64,000 bases of DNA, taken from positions 194,357 to 258,356 of the forward strand of contig BDDD01002034.1 in the NCBI GenBank assembly GCA_001972305.1, written 5' to 3'. The stretch is from Cephalotus follicularis. Its lineage: Eukaryota; Streptophyta; Magnoliopsida; Oxalidales; Cephalotaceae. Positions within the stretch are counted from its first letter, which is position 1. Every line of letters begins with the position of its first letter. Below the pieces are notes generated by a model that did no database searches, had not been told where the DNA came from, and saw nothing but the letters and a program-made list of their open reading frames with translations. Both the position numbers and the translations under genes were made by a program. Shown piece by piece: positions 13,577 through 24,352 of the stretch.

Positions 13577-13912
13577 GCATCGACGCTTCATCTTTAAGCG
13601 TCGCCGCTTACGGGTTTGTCCAAGGTTCTTCATCTAATATGTTGGGCAAAGCGCTGACGCTTCTCTTCAAGGGTCGCCGCTTTGGGGTGTCGTTCAGGTC
13701 AAACGAAATGCTTGACTTCGAAGCGCCGAAGCTTACAGTTAAAGCGTGGTTGGTTACATCCAAGAGCTGCCGCTTTCGTCGAAACATCCTTGGTCGGGGA
13801 AATTTATCCAAATTGAAAATGCACTGGTTTTAACCGGCGTTAGAAGGGGTCCAAGCGTCGAATGTTTCATGTTCAAAGCGTCGACGCTTTCGTAAACCGT
13901 CGGCGCTTAATA
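13577..13912 (-). promoter_or_regulatory. GCGTCGACGC palindrome cluster in LTR of element B
   Basis: About nine copies of AAGCGTCGACGCTT-type palindromes occur, many imperfect (GCGTCGCCGCTT, GCGCTGACGCTT). In element sense they lie about 370 bp upstream of the TATA-like run at 10064-10081 once the inserted LTR C is removed. Confidence 0.55.
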
Positions 13913-14113
13913 TAGAAATAATTTTATTTATCCATTTACACATTCTAACAATTATTCAAAAGGCCCAAGGCTGGTATCAGTCAGCCCAAATCATCATGAC
14001 CAAAACAAAATAGACAGACCACTTAGCAAAACAGGTTAAAAAGCCCGAAAATATGTATGCGGACGAATGGAGTATTACATCCTCTCCCCCTTAAAAAGAT
14101 TTCATCCCGAAAT

Positions 14114-14920
14114 TCAAACATCTAGAACATTCGCAGCCTGGTGCGTTGTTAAGGCAAAGACTCTGCCTCCCACATTGCGATGTCCCGCATCATTGTCATT
14201 TCCTCCTTTATTCCTTGTACGAGGATTTGGACAATTCTTAAAGAGATGACCCATATGCCCACAAGCAAAACACACACCAGTGGCCTTGTAACATGTCCCA
14301 ACCGGATGTTGCTTCCCATAAGTATCACATAAGGCAATCTGAACATTGGGGTTACCCCCACTAGTAGCTCCCTGAACTTGTTCTTGATCAAATCCCGGTT
14401 GTCTCTGTTGTTCCCCACCTCCATTCTTATTATAATTCCCTTTTTGTTGCTTACCATCACGACCCTTATTCCCCTGGCCGCTTTGTCCTTCACCTTGCCG
14501 CCCAGAATTCTGTCCTCGGGAATCACTTTTATTTCGTTTATTTTCTCCCTCTTGCCGGGCTGCTTGAAAGTCCAACCTCTCCATTTCAATGTTCTTAGCA
14601 GCGTTCGCAACTTCTGACACATCAGCAAATCTGAAATTTATTAGCTTTCCTCTGAGCATATAATGCTGTTTCCATTTGAATTTCTCCGCCTGCTCCAATG
14701 CCGACCCTACTGTGGATCCAGTAAAACCCGCTAACCGAGTGAACTGGGCCAAAAACTCGGTGACTGATTCACCATCCTTCTGCCTAGTTTTACAAAACCC
14801 CTTACGTAAGCTTCCTTGTCAGCAGTGGGGAAATACTACTGATAGAAAACTTCACAGATCTCGAACCATGACAAAGCATTAATGTAGTCTTCACCCTTAG
14901 CTAACCTCAAAGTTTTCCAC
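14114..14920 (-). pseudogene. gag: Element B gag region, C-terminal part
   Basis: The longest minus-strand frame is 212 residues (14114-14752). It carries the LRGKLINFRFADV stretch seen in A's gag, a Lys/Gly/Gln-rich linker and one CCHC zinc knuckle (CFACGHMGHLFKNC). The Sirevirus Copia element is inserted in this gag at 14920/14921. The rest of gag continues at 23755-24340, on the far side of that insertion. Confidence 0.8.
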
Positions 14921-16090
14921 TGAAATAAGCACTCTTGCAATATACAAGAGGGAGGGTGAATTGAATATTGATGTAAATATCGAAAAATTAAAAACTTTAA
15001 AAGTAAAGAGTGAAAGGAAAGAAAAACTTCTCCGATTTAGAGTAGTTCGGCTAACTCTTGCCTACGTCCACTTTTCCCAAGGGAGCTCCTTGAGTTTCCA
15101 CTATCTCGAATTGATTATGGTAGCAATTCATTACACCTTACAACTTCGTGATTGACCTCAATCACAAGACCTTGACCTCAAGACCTTAGAGGATTCTCCT
15201 CTTTTACAAGTGTTTGTGAATGTGTTTACAAGAAAACCTCTCAATAGGTTTGATTTGGCTTATACAGAACACAATATGAATCACAAAGAAAAACTCAAAG
15301 GATAGAGCTTTGAAGCTTTTGAGAACACTATAGAGAACTTAAGCTTTTTGACAATAGAATGCTTGAATTTGATTTCTCTCTTGATGTTGTGTAATTCTTG
15401 TTTTTCTTGTTGTAGTTCACTTATCTTCTGAAGGTTTTGAATCTTCAATTTATAGACGAAAAAGTCTTCTAGCCGTTGCGTAAATCCTGGAAGCTTTATA
15501 ATTTAAAAATGTGTTGATGCAACTTTGTTTTTGTCTATGCTGACATAAAGACATCGATATCTTCAAAAAAGCGTCGATGTCTTTGACTGTTACTAGCCGT
15601 TGTAAGTGCGTTAACTAGTCGTTCCGTGTTTCCCGGGTCAATCATTTTGAAAAGACGTCGATGTCTTTTATAGGCGTCGATGTCTTTACTGGGAATGTGT
15701 CTAGGTATTTGAAGTTATGAGCATCACATCGACCTCTTCTTTCAAGGATCGATGTGTTTTCTGGATTTGGCAGATTGGTCTAGAAAGACGTCGATGTCTT
15801 AGGGAAGGGATCGATGTCTTTTGTTGGACGTCGATGTGTTCTGAAGCAAGGATCGATGTCTTCACTCAATTTTGACCTATAACTTTGGAAGCTTAAGACA
15901 TTGATGTCTTCTTGAAAGGGATCAATGTCTTTGCTTTGGACGTCGATGTCTTTGCCTGTAACGATCGATGTCTTTGCTCAATTTTGACCTGTAACTTTGG
16001 TGCAGTAAAGACGTCGATGTCTTTCTTGAAAGGGATCGATGTCTTTCTCCAGAAGTGGCATGTATCTTTCGTAGCTCTAAGATGTCAACA
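14921..16090 (-). repeat. Sirevirus left LTR (3' LTR in element sense)
   Basis: In element sense it starts TGTTGACATC and ends CTTATTTCA. It contains a cluster of GACATCGATGTC-type palindromes (15548-16047) upstream of a TATA-like CTATAAATTG near 15460. It ends with the Sirevirus-like run CACCCTCCCTCTTGTATATT near 14935-14955. Confidence 0.85.
15548..16047 (-). promoter_or_regulatory. GACATCGATGTC palindrome cluster, Sirevirus left LTR
   Basis: More than fifteen copies of GACGTCGATGTC, GACATCGATGTC or the half form GGATCGATGTCTT occur, spaced 15-45 bp. They lie upstream (element sense) of the TATA-like box near 15460. Palindrome clusters in this part of the LTR have been reported for maize Sireviruses; the sequence here differs. 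Confidence 0.6.
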
Positions 16091-16470
16091 ATCTCCCCCT
16101 TTTTGATGATGACAAAAATTTGCTAAAAAAAAGGCAAAAGTATAAATCATAAGTGAAATCAATAAGCATGAATAAGCAAAGTTCATTAAAGAAAGTTCCA
16201 TTTGAATGTGCTATTGAGCTTTATCTTAATGCAACTCTATCTCCAATGGTTTTGAGCTATTTGAGCTCTTTTCTCCCCATAACTATCTCCCCATAACATA
16301 AGCAATATTAATGGAGCTATATTTTTGAGCTTCATTTCTCCCCCTTTTTTGTATATCATCAAAAAGATAGAAGAAATTAGCTCCCCCTTAATAAAAGAAA
16401 AGGTAAATGAAATATTAATAATATGAACATTATCATAGAGCATAAACAATTAATACTCCCCCTTAAAAAA
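16091..16470 (-). other. Multiple polypurine-like tracts upstream of Sirevirus 3' LTR
   Basis: On the minus strand purine runs of the AAAAAGGGGGAG type abut the LTR (16091-16106). They recur near 16269-16298, 16338-16352, 16380-16390 and 16456-16468. Repeated polypurine tracts before the 3' LTR are a published hallmark of Sireviruses. The LTR-proximal one is the expected plus-strand priming site. Confidence 0.75.
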
Positions 16471-16656
16471 TCAGAATTTGAATACCATAAGATATTAGCA
16501 ATAAAAATTCACAAAACATTAAAACAACCATAACATCAATGCCATAATTCATAAACACAATTTCATAAACAACCATAATGTCATTAACAAATACTTTGTT
16601 CTTACATAAACATCAAGTTTGATTACAAAACAAAAACAGCAACAAACAACAAGTAA

Positions 16657-17994
16657 TCAAGAATCATCAGCAGGAGGAAGATCGGAATCATGAGAGGAGT
16701 CGTCGCCCGAAGTGTCTTCGCAAGTGTCGATAGCCTTGGAAGCAGCGAGTTTTCGTTCCAACCGTTTGAGACGTCTCTTGGTGACTTTTAGATCATAGTA
16801 GATGGTGTCGTCGATAGTCTCAAAGTCGGATCGTATGGTCAAGTGACCCTTTTCCAAGTTCTCGAGCCGCGAATTCACTTGCGCAAATTTGCCTTCAATT
16901 GATGCTTCCATAGAATCAAACCTAGTGTTCAAAGCTTTGAATCTAGCACTCATAAACTCCATCATCCTATCAAAATCACTAGTGGATGAGGATCCTTGAA
17001 CTTGAGTAGGTTGTTCTTCTTGGGCTTCCAATAGAGGGATCTCTTCTTGTTCTTCTCTTTCAACTCTTTGTCCTTGATCACTCTTTGGACAGTAGGTCCA
17101 AATTCCTCCTTGCTTCTTCCATCCTATCCTATTCAATGTGCTCTTATTGTATGTATCCTCCTTCTTGAGCTTCGTTCCTATCTCTCCTTCAAGACGCACT
17201 TCGTGATGTCGGAATATTTTGGTAAGAATGCATCCAAAGGGAAGGACGGACTTCTTTTGGGTGAATGCTTGTACCATGGTGTGGAGCATGAGTAGAGGAT
17301 AGCAAAACTCAATCTTTGAAATGATGCACCACATCAAAAATGCTTGCATCCGTGAAAGCTTAGCATACCCACCACCGGTGGGAAGGAGTTGGTGAACTAT
17401 GAGGTGATGGAGAAGGCGATGATCTACAGAGAGTTTGTTGATGCAAAGTGCCATGTTTGGGTGTATATTTGGATCATTGGGGTATAGAATGGACAAAATG
17501 TGATTGGGGTGAAAACCCTCAACTTCTGACCATTTTTTGTACTCAAAAATGTAAATGCCGGTGTGTGGAATGTGAAGAATAGAAGCTAGAACCCTAGCAT
17601 CTAGGAATATACGCTGCCCTTTGACAGTGGACGATAGGGCAAACACCTCATGAGGACTAGAAATAATCCTAAGGTTCATGTAGAATTCCTTGACTAGTTT
17701 TACGTAGAAAAGGTCATGAATTTGGACAAGGGGAGTGAGGTGCAACTCTTCAAGCCAGGAAACAAAGGAGAATTCAGAGGAACAAAAGGCTAGGTCAATG
17801 TTTCTTCCTCCCATAACCCATTTATCCACAAAGGCTACATTTCGGAGGGGGACTTGTTCTTCGGATTCGGAATCCGATTGAAGAGCTGGGTCGGGGGAAG
17901 GTTCCCTAATATCAAGCTTTCGCTTAGAACCAGTTTTCTGGGGTTGAGAAGAGGTGGAAGCCTTCTTAAAGCCTGTTCTTTTTGTCCTAGGCAT
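16657..17994 (-). CDS. Sirevirus third reading frame (445 aa), between RNase H and 3' LTR
   Basis: This complete frame of 445 residues is in the same sense as the host element, downstream of pol. The N-terminus is basic (MPRTKRTGFKK). Residues of about 55-300 form one globular-looking region (FVDKWVMGGR ... LHIPHTGIYIFEYKKW). Its style recalls the 'putative plant transposon protein' domain found in extra frames of plant LTR elements; this is recognition from memory, not a search result. Residues of about 345-420 contain a heptad-like coiled coil (MMEFMSARFKALNTRFDSM), followed by an acidic tail rich in Asp and Ser. I see no signal peptide or membrane segment, so an envelope role is not supported. 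It looks whole, unlike the neighbouring pol. Its function is unknown. Confidence 0.75.
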   Translation of the reverse strand: MPRTKRTGFKKASTSSQPQKTGSKRKLDIREPSPDPALQSDSESEEQVPLRNVAFVDKWVMGGRNIDLAFCSSEFSFVSWLEELHLTPLVQIHDLFYVKLVKEFYMNLRIISSPHEVFALSSTVKGQRIFLDARVLASILHIPHTGIYIFEYKKWSEVEGFHPNHILSILYPNDPNIHPNMALCINKLSVDHRLLHHLIVHQLLPTGGGYAKLSRMQAFLMWCIISKIEFCYPLLMLHTMVQAFTQKKSVLPFGCILTKIFRHHEVRLEGEIGTKLKKEDTYNKSTLNRIGWKKQGGIWTYCPKSDQGQRVEREEQEEIPLLEAQEEQPTQVQGSSSTSDFDRMMEFMSARFKALNTRFDSMEASIEGKFAQVNSRLENLEKGHLTIRSDFETIDDTIYYDLKVTKRRLKRLERKLAASKAIDTCEDTSGDDSSHDSDLPPADDS

Positions 17995-18237
17995 TTTGAC
18001 AAACAGTTTGTATGCACAACTGAGAGAGACAGAGAATGAGAAAAAAATAATTGGATTGGAAGAGGAAAAACGATTTTTGGGGACGAAATGTGGACAGAGA
18101 GATGTTTTAGAAAGATTAGAACGATTTTTGTAAGAAATTTGACAGACAAAAAATAATTTTCGAGATGCTCTGTGAGAGAAGGGTGAGAGATATGAGTATG
18201 AAGTCGGCGTTTTTATGAAAAACCGATACCAGGTAAA

Positions 18238-18457
18238 AGACGTCGACGTGATTCAAAAGCCGTCGACGCGTTCTTTAAAAACGAACGAAAGGCATCGACC
18301 AAAAGAGCCAAGAAACGATGCGTTTTAAAAGGCATCGCCGCGTTTTGAAAGAAGTCGACGTGTTTTTAAAGAAGCATAAAGAAATCAACATTTTATAAAA
18401 GAGATCAACGTGTTTATACAAAACATCAAAGTTTTTGAAAAGAAGTTGACGTGATTC
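18238..18457 (-). promoter_or_regulatory. GTCGACGTG palindrome cluster upstream of Sirevirus third frame
   Basis: About eight copies of GTCGACGTG, GTCGACGCG, ATCGCCGCG or looser ATCAACGTG occur, separated by 10-35 bp. On the minus strand a TATA-like CATAAAAACG (near 18208-18218) follows, and then the ATG at 17994. The layout (cluster, TATA-like box, leader) resembles that of the LTR and suggests a separate promoter. This is inference. Confidence 0.5.
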
Positions 18458-18625
18458 ACTAAAAACACAGTAATAACAAACAAAAACAGAACCATGACCA
18501 AAAATCAAACATCACATCAAATGAACATACAATAAATCAAATCATTCACACAAATAAACATTCATTCAAGCTCACATAAACCTAATTCTCTTCTAAACTT
18601 TGAAAAAGAATTTTCATCTAAAGGC

Positions 18626-19993
18626 TTAGTGAAAATATCCGCAACTTGTTTTTTTGGTGGGAATATATTCTAAAGCAATATCTCCACTTTCAATATGTTC
18701 TCTTAAAAAGTGATATCTAATATCAATGTGTTTTGTCCTAGAATGATGAACATGGTTCTTAGCTAGACAAATACTACTAGTGTTATCACATTTTATAGAG
18801 ACATCCTTTATGCAAACACCATAATCAATCAATTGTTGCGTTTGCCATAAAATTTGTGCACAACAACTACCTACAGCAATATATTCAGCTTCGGTGGTGG
18901 ATAAAGCAACTGAATTTTGCTTTTTACTAAACCAGGAAATAAGCATACTTCCTAGGTATTGGCATGAGCCACTACTGCTCTTGTGGTCAACTTTATATCC
19001 ACCAAAGTCGGCATCCGAGTATGAGTGTAAATCAAAACTAGAGTCTCAGGAATACCATAAGCCTAAAGTAGGTGTATGTGCAAGATATTTGAAAAATCGA
19101 TTTACAGCAAACAAATGAGATTCCTTTGGGTTTGATTGAAAGCGAGCACACAAGCACACAGTAAACAATATATCGGGTCTACTAGCTGTTAAATACAATA
19201 AAGACCCTATCATGCTTCTATAAAGCTTTTGATCGACATTTTTACCTTGTTCGTCTTTGTCAAGCTTTGTAGAGGTGCTCATAAGAGTCTTACTTGTTTT
19301 AGCTTTCTCCATTCCAAACTTCTTGAGAATTTCCTTTACGTATTTAGTTTGGTTGATGAAGATTCCCTCTTTAGTTTTTGTTACGTGAAGTCTAAGAAAG
19401 AAGTTGAGTTCTCCCATTAAGCTCATTTCAAATTCGGACTTCATAGTGTTAGAAAATTCCTTGCACAAAGATTCGTTAGTAGATCCAAAAATAATGTCAT
19501 CAACATATATTTGAACTATAAGTAAATCATTTCCTTTAGATTTTGTAAAAAGAGTAATATCAACGATTCCTCGTTCACAATCATTTTCAATCAAAAATTT
19601 TGTCAATCTCTCATACCAAGCACGAGTGGCTTGTTTGAGACCATATAAAGCTTTGTTTAATTTGAAAACATGATTTGGAAAGAAGGGATCCTCAAAACCT
19701 TGAGGTTGTTCAACATTCACTTCTTCTTTTATAAAACCATTCAAAAAGGCACTTTTTACATCCATTTGATATAATTTGAAATTTTTAAAGCAAGCAAATG
19801 CAAGTAAGAAGCGAATGGATTCTAATATAGCAACCGGTGCATATGTTTCATCATAATCTATTCCTTCTTCTTGTGAATAGCCTTGGGAAACTAATCTAGC
19901 TTTGTTTCTAATTATAATTCCTTGTTTATCCATTTTATTTCTAAATACCCATTTAGTTCCTATTACCAAATGATCCTTAGGTCTAGGTACCAA
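18626..19993 (-). pseudogene. pol: Sirevirus reverse transcriptase and RNase H regions
   Basis: The minus-strand frame at 19046-19993 (315 residues) reads as Copia reverse transcriptase (RVT_2). It starts with the KWVFRNKMD type entry, then ETYAPVA, the MDVKSAFLNG block and the YVDDIIFGS catalytic block, in that order. The frame at 18626-18946 carries the Copia RNase H end, with STTEAEYIA and TKHIDIRYHFLRE. It would copy element RNA into DNA. It lies downstream of integrase, as in all Copia elements. Treated as a fossil; it is broken in several places. Confidence 0.9.
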
Positions 19994-20193
19994 AAACCAA
20001 ACTTTGTTCCGTTCGAATTGGTTTCACTCTTCTTGCATAGCTACTATCCAATTTTCATCCTTTTCGGCATCTACAAAGTTCTTGGGTTCAAAGTGAGAAA
20101 GAAATGCAACATAATTACAAGTATTTGCACTAGACCTAGTCCTAATACCTTGTTGAATATTTCCAATGATAGCTTCATAAGGGTGATCTTTAA

Positions 20194-21590
20194 CTACTTT
20201 AAATGTTTGTCAACTAGATCTTGTTGGTAACTATCCTTTGATTCTACATCTATGTCTTTAGAAGGTTCATGAAAGTATATGCTATCATGCATATGTGTAC
20301 TAGAATCATGTATCTCATCAAAAACAACATGCATAGATTCTTCTACTAGTAATGTACGTTTATTAAAACATCTATAAGCTTTACTAGTAAATGAGTATCC
20401 AAGAAAAATACCTTCATCCGCTTTTGAGTCGAACTTACCAAGTTGATCCTTTCCGTTGTTGTGTGTAAAGAATTTGCATCCGAAGGCACGGAAGTGACTA
20501 ATGTTAGGCTTTCTCTCTTTCCATAACTCGTATGGAGTATTTTTGAGAATTGGCCTTATTGATGTTCTATTTAAAATATAACATACAGTGTTTGTGGCTT
20601 CGGCCCAAAAATACTTTGGAAGATCATTTTCGCACAGCATGGTTCTAGTCATTTCTTCTAAGGTTCCACTTCTCCTTTCAACAACTCCATTTTTTTGAGG
20701 AGTCCTAGGGGTTGAAAATTCATGTTTAAAACAATTTTCAATGCAATAATTATCAAAAATATTATTTTCAAATTCTTTACCATGATCACTTTTAATTTTT
20801 AAAATAGAAAGTCCTTTTTCTTTTTGAACAATTTTACAAAAATTTTCAAAGAATATAAAAGTTTCACTTTTATGTGCTAAAAACTAAACCCATGTGTACC
20901 TAGTGTAGTCATCAACAATAACATAGGCATATGACTTACCACCTAAGCTTCTTATGTTTATTGGACCGAAAAGAACCATATTAAGTAGTTAGAGTGGCCT
21001 AGAAGTTTAGACAATGTTGGTTGATTTAAAACGTGCTCTAATTTGTTTTCCTTGTTGACAAGCATCACAAATTTTATCTTTTTGAAAGCTCAATTTTGGA
21101 AGACCTTTAACTAAGTCATGTTTCAAAATTTTAGCAATAGTTCTCATACTCACATGACCAAGCCTTCTATGCCACATCCAACTATCTTCATTTAAAGAGA
21201 CAAGGCATTTAACATTTTGATTTTGAAGATCATTTAAATTTATAACATATACATTGCCTTCTCTTTGTCCAATGAACTTAGTAGCGTTATTGTTGTTGTC
21301 TACAACTCTACATGATGTATTTTTGAAAATGACTCTACAATTCTTGTCACACAATTGACTTATGCTCAAGAGATTGTGTTTGGGTCCTTTAACATGCATT
21401 ACATTAGTAATAGTAATGTCTTTATTACCTATGGAGCCGGTTCCAATGATTTGTCCTTTTGTGTTGTCTCAAAAGGTTACGTTTCCTCCGTCTTTTGGTT
21501 TCCAAGTCACAAATAGGCTTTTGTTACCCGTCATGTGTTTAGAGCATCCACTATCGAGGTACCAGCAATTCCTTTTTGGTGACATCTAAA
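20194..21590 (-). pseudogene. pol: Sirevirus protease/integrase region
   Basis: The minus-strand frame 21007-21399 carries the gag-pre-integrase zinc region: WMWHRRLGHVSM, then CDACQQGKQ. The frame 20194-20652 carries the C-terminal half of the integrase core with FWAEATNTVCYILNR, and the following RAFGCKFF block. The end of the protease region reads into about 21590. The region lies between gag and reverse transcriptase, giving Copia order. Fossil, broken in several places. Confidence 0.85.
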
Positions 21591-22940
21591 AAGCAAGAGA
21601 GTTTAAGTTGAAGACTTTGGTACCCAAGTTGCTTTGGGTCCAGGGGGTTAGTGACAAATGTTCCTTTTGGAACCCATATAGTTCTTACCTTAAACATTTT
21701 ATTTTTCAATAATATATTTCTCTTGTTCATATAATTTTTCTTGTGATAACAATTGTGTGTAGTGTGACCATATTTATTGCAATAGTTGCATGTTATGCTA
21801 GATGAGGTCTTTCTACTATCTTTCTTTTCAAGATATTTTTGAAAATGTTTGACATTATTCATCTCATCATAGCCTAGACCAGCCTTATTGAAGACACAAC
21901 TTTGAAGTCCTAAAAGGTTGTCAAGTTTTTCACTACTATTTGAAAATTTTGAGAATGTCTTCTTAAGAGCATCAATTTCTACTTTTAAGGTCTCATTTTC
22001 TTTTTCTAGAGATATAGTCTTATCATCTAATGACTTAGTCGATAGGCATTCTACCTCATGTTTTAAACTAACATTTTCTCTATTAAGTGTTTTAATAGTC
22101 CTTTTAAGAGATGTATTTTCTTGACTAAAATTTTCAAGTAATTCGAGAAGTTCACTTACCTCGTTTTCATCTTCATCTTCATCTTCATCGCTATCGCCAA
22201 TTGCCATCAATGCTAGTTGTGCTACTTCTTGGTTCTCTTCTTCTTCGGAGCTTGATTCATCACTATCCAACCATGTAGCTAGCATTGCTTTCTTCTTTTT
22301 GATTGTATCTTTGGCTTTCTTTAACCTTGGACATTCACTCTTGTAATGTCCAGGTTTGTTGCATTCGACACAAATTATCTCTTCCTTCTTTGTTTCGGAT
22401 TTTGTGGGTAATGATTTTTTGAAGTGTTTGCTTCCAAACTTCTTCTTTGCCCAGTATTGTTTTGAATCTTCTTGTGATCATGGCCATTTCATCATCACTA
22501 TCTTCATCGCTTGAATCCGCTGTAGAAGATTTGAATGCAATGACCTTCTTCTTCTTCTTATCTTGTTCTTCATCATCTTCATGATTTTTGATAGTCATTT
22601 TGTGTGTCATGAGTGATCCAAGAAGTTCTTCAAGTGGCAAGGTGTTGAGGTCTTTTGCTTCCTCTATAGCCGTGACCTTAGGCATCCAACTTTTGGGTAG
22701 ACACCTAAGTATCTTTCTTAGCATCTCACTATTAGCGTAGCATTTATTTAAAGATTGTAGATAGTTGATAATATTTGTAAATCGAACAAACATACCAGAA
22801 ATATTTTCATTTTCTTTCATGGAGAACATTTCATATTCTCTTACTAGCATATTTATTTTAGCATCTTTTGACAATAGAATGCTTGAATTTGATTTCTCTC
22901 TTGATGTTGTGTAATTCTTGTTTTTCTTGTTGTAGTTCAC
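21551..22940 (-). pseudogene. gag: Sirevirus gag region
   Basis: Two minus-strand frames (22335-22940 and 21551-22285) resemble Sirevirus gag. The first has a UBN2-like capsid part (FVRFTNIINYLQSL, LPKSWMPKVTAI). The second has an acidic Glu/Asp-rich stretch, a coiled-coil-like segment (ENETLKVEIDALKK) and a CCHC knuckle (CNYCNKYGHTTHNC). The upstream frame begins inside LTR-like sequence. Fossil, broken. Confidence 0.85.
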
Positions 22941-23754
22941 TTATCTTCTGAAGGTTTTGAATCTTCAATTTATAGACAAAAAAGTCTTGTAGCCGTTGTG
23001 TAAATCCTGGAAGCTTTATGATTTAAAAATGTGTTGATGCAACTTTGTTTCTGTCTCTGCTGACATAAAGACGTCGATGTCTTCAGAAAGGCATCGATGT
23101 CTTTGACTGTTACTAGCCGTTGTATGTGTGTTAACTAGCCGTTCCGTGTTTCCCGGGTCAATCATTTTAAAAAGACATCGATGTCTTTTATAGGCGTCGA
23201 TGTCTTTGCTGGGAATGTGTCCAGGTATTTGAAGTTATGAGCATCACATCGACTTCTTCTTTCAAGGATCAATGTCTTTTCTGGATTTGGCAGATTGGTC
23301 TAGAAAGACGTCGATGTCTTAAGGAAGGGATCGATGTCTTTTGTTGGACGTCGATGTCTTTCTGAAGCAAGGATCGATGTCTTCACTCAATTTTGACCTG
23401 TAACTTTGGAAGCTTAAGACATCGATGTCTTCTTGAAAGGGATCGAAGTCTTTGCTTTGGACGTCGATGTCTTTGCCTGTAAGGATCGATGTCTTTGCTC
23501 AATTTTGACCTGTAACTTTGGTGCAGTAAAGACGTCGATGTCTTTCTTGAAAGGGATCGATGTCTTTCTCCAGAAGTGGCCTGTAACTTTCGTAGCTCTA
23601 AGACGTCGATGTCTTTTGCAATAGGGATCGATGACTTTTCCTTGCAGCAGTCTTTTGCTTTTTGTACATCTTTCTAATGACATGCACATTAAGTAAACTT
23701 GTTAAATGCACATATGTTATCATCAAAACTAGGATTGAGACTAAATCGTCAACA
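22864..23754 (-). repeat. Sirevirus right LTR (5' LTR in element sense)
   Basis: It is colinear with 15353-16090, and it also holds about 145 bp next to its TGTTGACG start that the left copy does not show. It contains the matching palindrome cluster (23068-23638) and the TATA-like box near 22973. Confidence 0.8.
23068..23638 (-). promoter_or_regulatory. GACGTCGATGTC palindrome cluster, Sirevirus right LTR
   Basis: This is the counterpart of 15548-16047, with the same spacing and better-preserved palindromes. Intervening sequence includes repeated TTTTGACCTGTAACTTTGG blocks. Several copies read GACGTCGATGTCTT on the plus strand. Confidence 0.6.
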
Positions 23755-24340
23755 TCCACCATCGTTGAGCGTCTCCTTCTAGTTTATATGCGGCCAACTT
23801 TACTTTCTGCCCATCGTCACATCCCAGCACATCAAAAAATTTCTCCACGTGTGCGATCCAGTGTTCAGCTTCCACAGGAGTTAGGGCTGAACTAAAAGAC
23901 TGCGGCCTCTACTTCTGGAACCGTTCAAGCCAAATATATACAGGAGTGTCAAGCTGGTCCTCAACTCCCTAATCAACCAGAACATTAACAGATGGATTTT
24001 CCTCACCAACATTCTCTCGACGACCCTGTCCTGGATTTTGTATAGAGTGAATCAGTCGATCTAGTTCTTGAGCAACTACCTGTCTTACCAATTCCTCAAT
24101 CGAAGGTTCATTTCTAACCTCTTCCCGAGCCACAGCTGGTTCAGTTCTCTGAGAGGTATTCCTTGTTCATACCATCTTCGCAACAGAAACAAGGACAATA
24201 TAAAGACAAAAAGAATCAGAAGGCCAAAACAAAAGACATATCGAAATAACCATAACGGAAAAGCCCTAACCCAAAGTCTACCAAAAGTCACAAGTGAAAC
24301 CTAGTTAGGTCTTCTGAGAAAAAAAAAAACCAAATTCTCT
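23755..24340 (-). pseudogene. gag: Element B gag region, N-terminal part
   Basis: This stretch is colinear with 29165-29710 of element A; shared blocks include the GGGCTGAACTAAAAGACT region near 23886. It lies between the Copia right LTR and the primer site at 24338-24348. The duplicated target TCCAC at 14916-14920 and 23755-23759 shows that it and 14114-14920 were one gag before the Copia insertion. Confidence 0.75.
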
Positions 24341-24348
24341 GATACCAT
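24338..24348 (-). other. Element B primer binding site
   Basis: On the minus strand TGGTATCAGAG follows the 5' LTR end after four bases. It matches the initiator-Met tRNA type primer site used by most plant Gypsy and Copia elements. Confidence 0.75.
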
Positions 24349-24352
24349 AATT

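Larger units (their letters stand above)
4670..14079 (-). repeat. Element B left LTR with two inserted solo LTRs
   Basis: The LTR pieces are 4670-5038, 8543-10270 and 13392-14079. They join across the TATAA and TGTGA target duplications into one LTR colinear with 24353-26375. In element sense the order is: GCGTCGACGC palindrome cluster (13577-13912), a TATA-like run at 10064-10081, degenerate repeats of about 190 bp (9440-9930), and the block shared with A and G near 8905-8960. The LTR ends in AGTATTACA, followed by the polypurine tract at 14080-14098. Confidence 0.85.
14921..23754 (-). mobile_element. Sirevirus-type Ty1/Copia retrotransposon inserted in gag of element B
   Basis: The element reads on the minus strand and is flanked by TCCAC at 14916-14920 and 23755-23759. 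The left LTR (3' in element sense) is 14921-16090. The right LTR is recognisable at about 22864-23754. The order in element sense is gag, protease/integrase, reverse transcriptase, RNase H, an extra reading frame of 445 residues, several polypurine-like tracts, then LTR. Gag before integrase before reverse transcriptase is diagnostic of Copia. The extra frame and multiple polypurine tracts are Sirevirus traits. Matching LTR stretches differ by about 4 %. Pol is broken in about five or more places, while the extra frame looks whole. Confidence 0.9.

Noticed and set aside
15548-16047. CRISPR-like array of regularly recurring short words
   Set aside because: Repeats are palindromic, imperfect and irregularly spaced, recur inside plant LTRs of many families and have no cas genes. 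They are LTR palindrome clusters.
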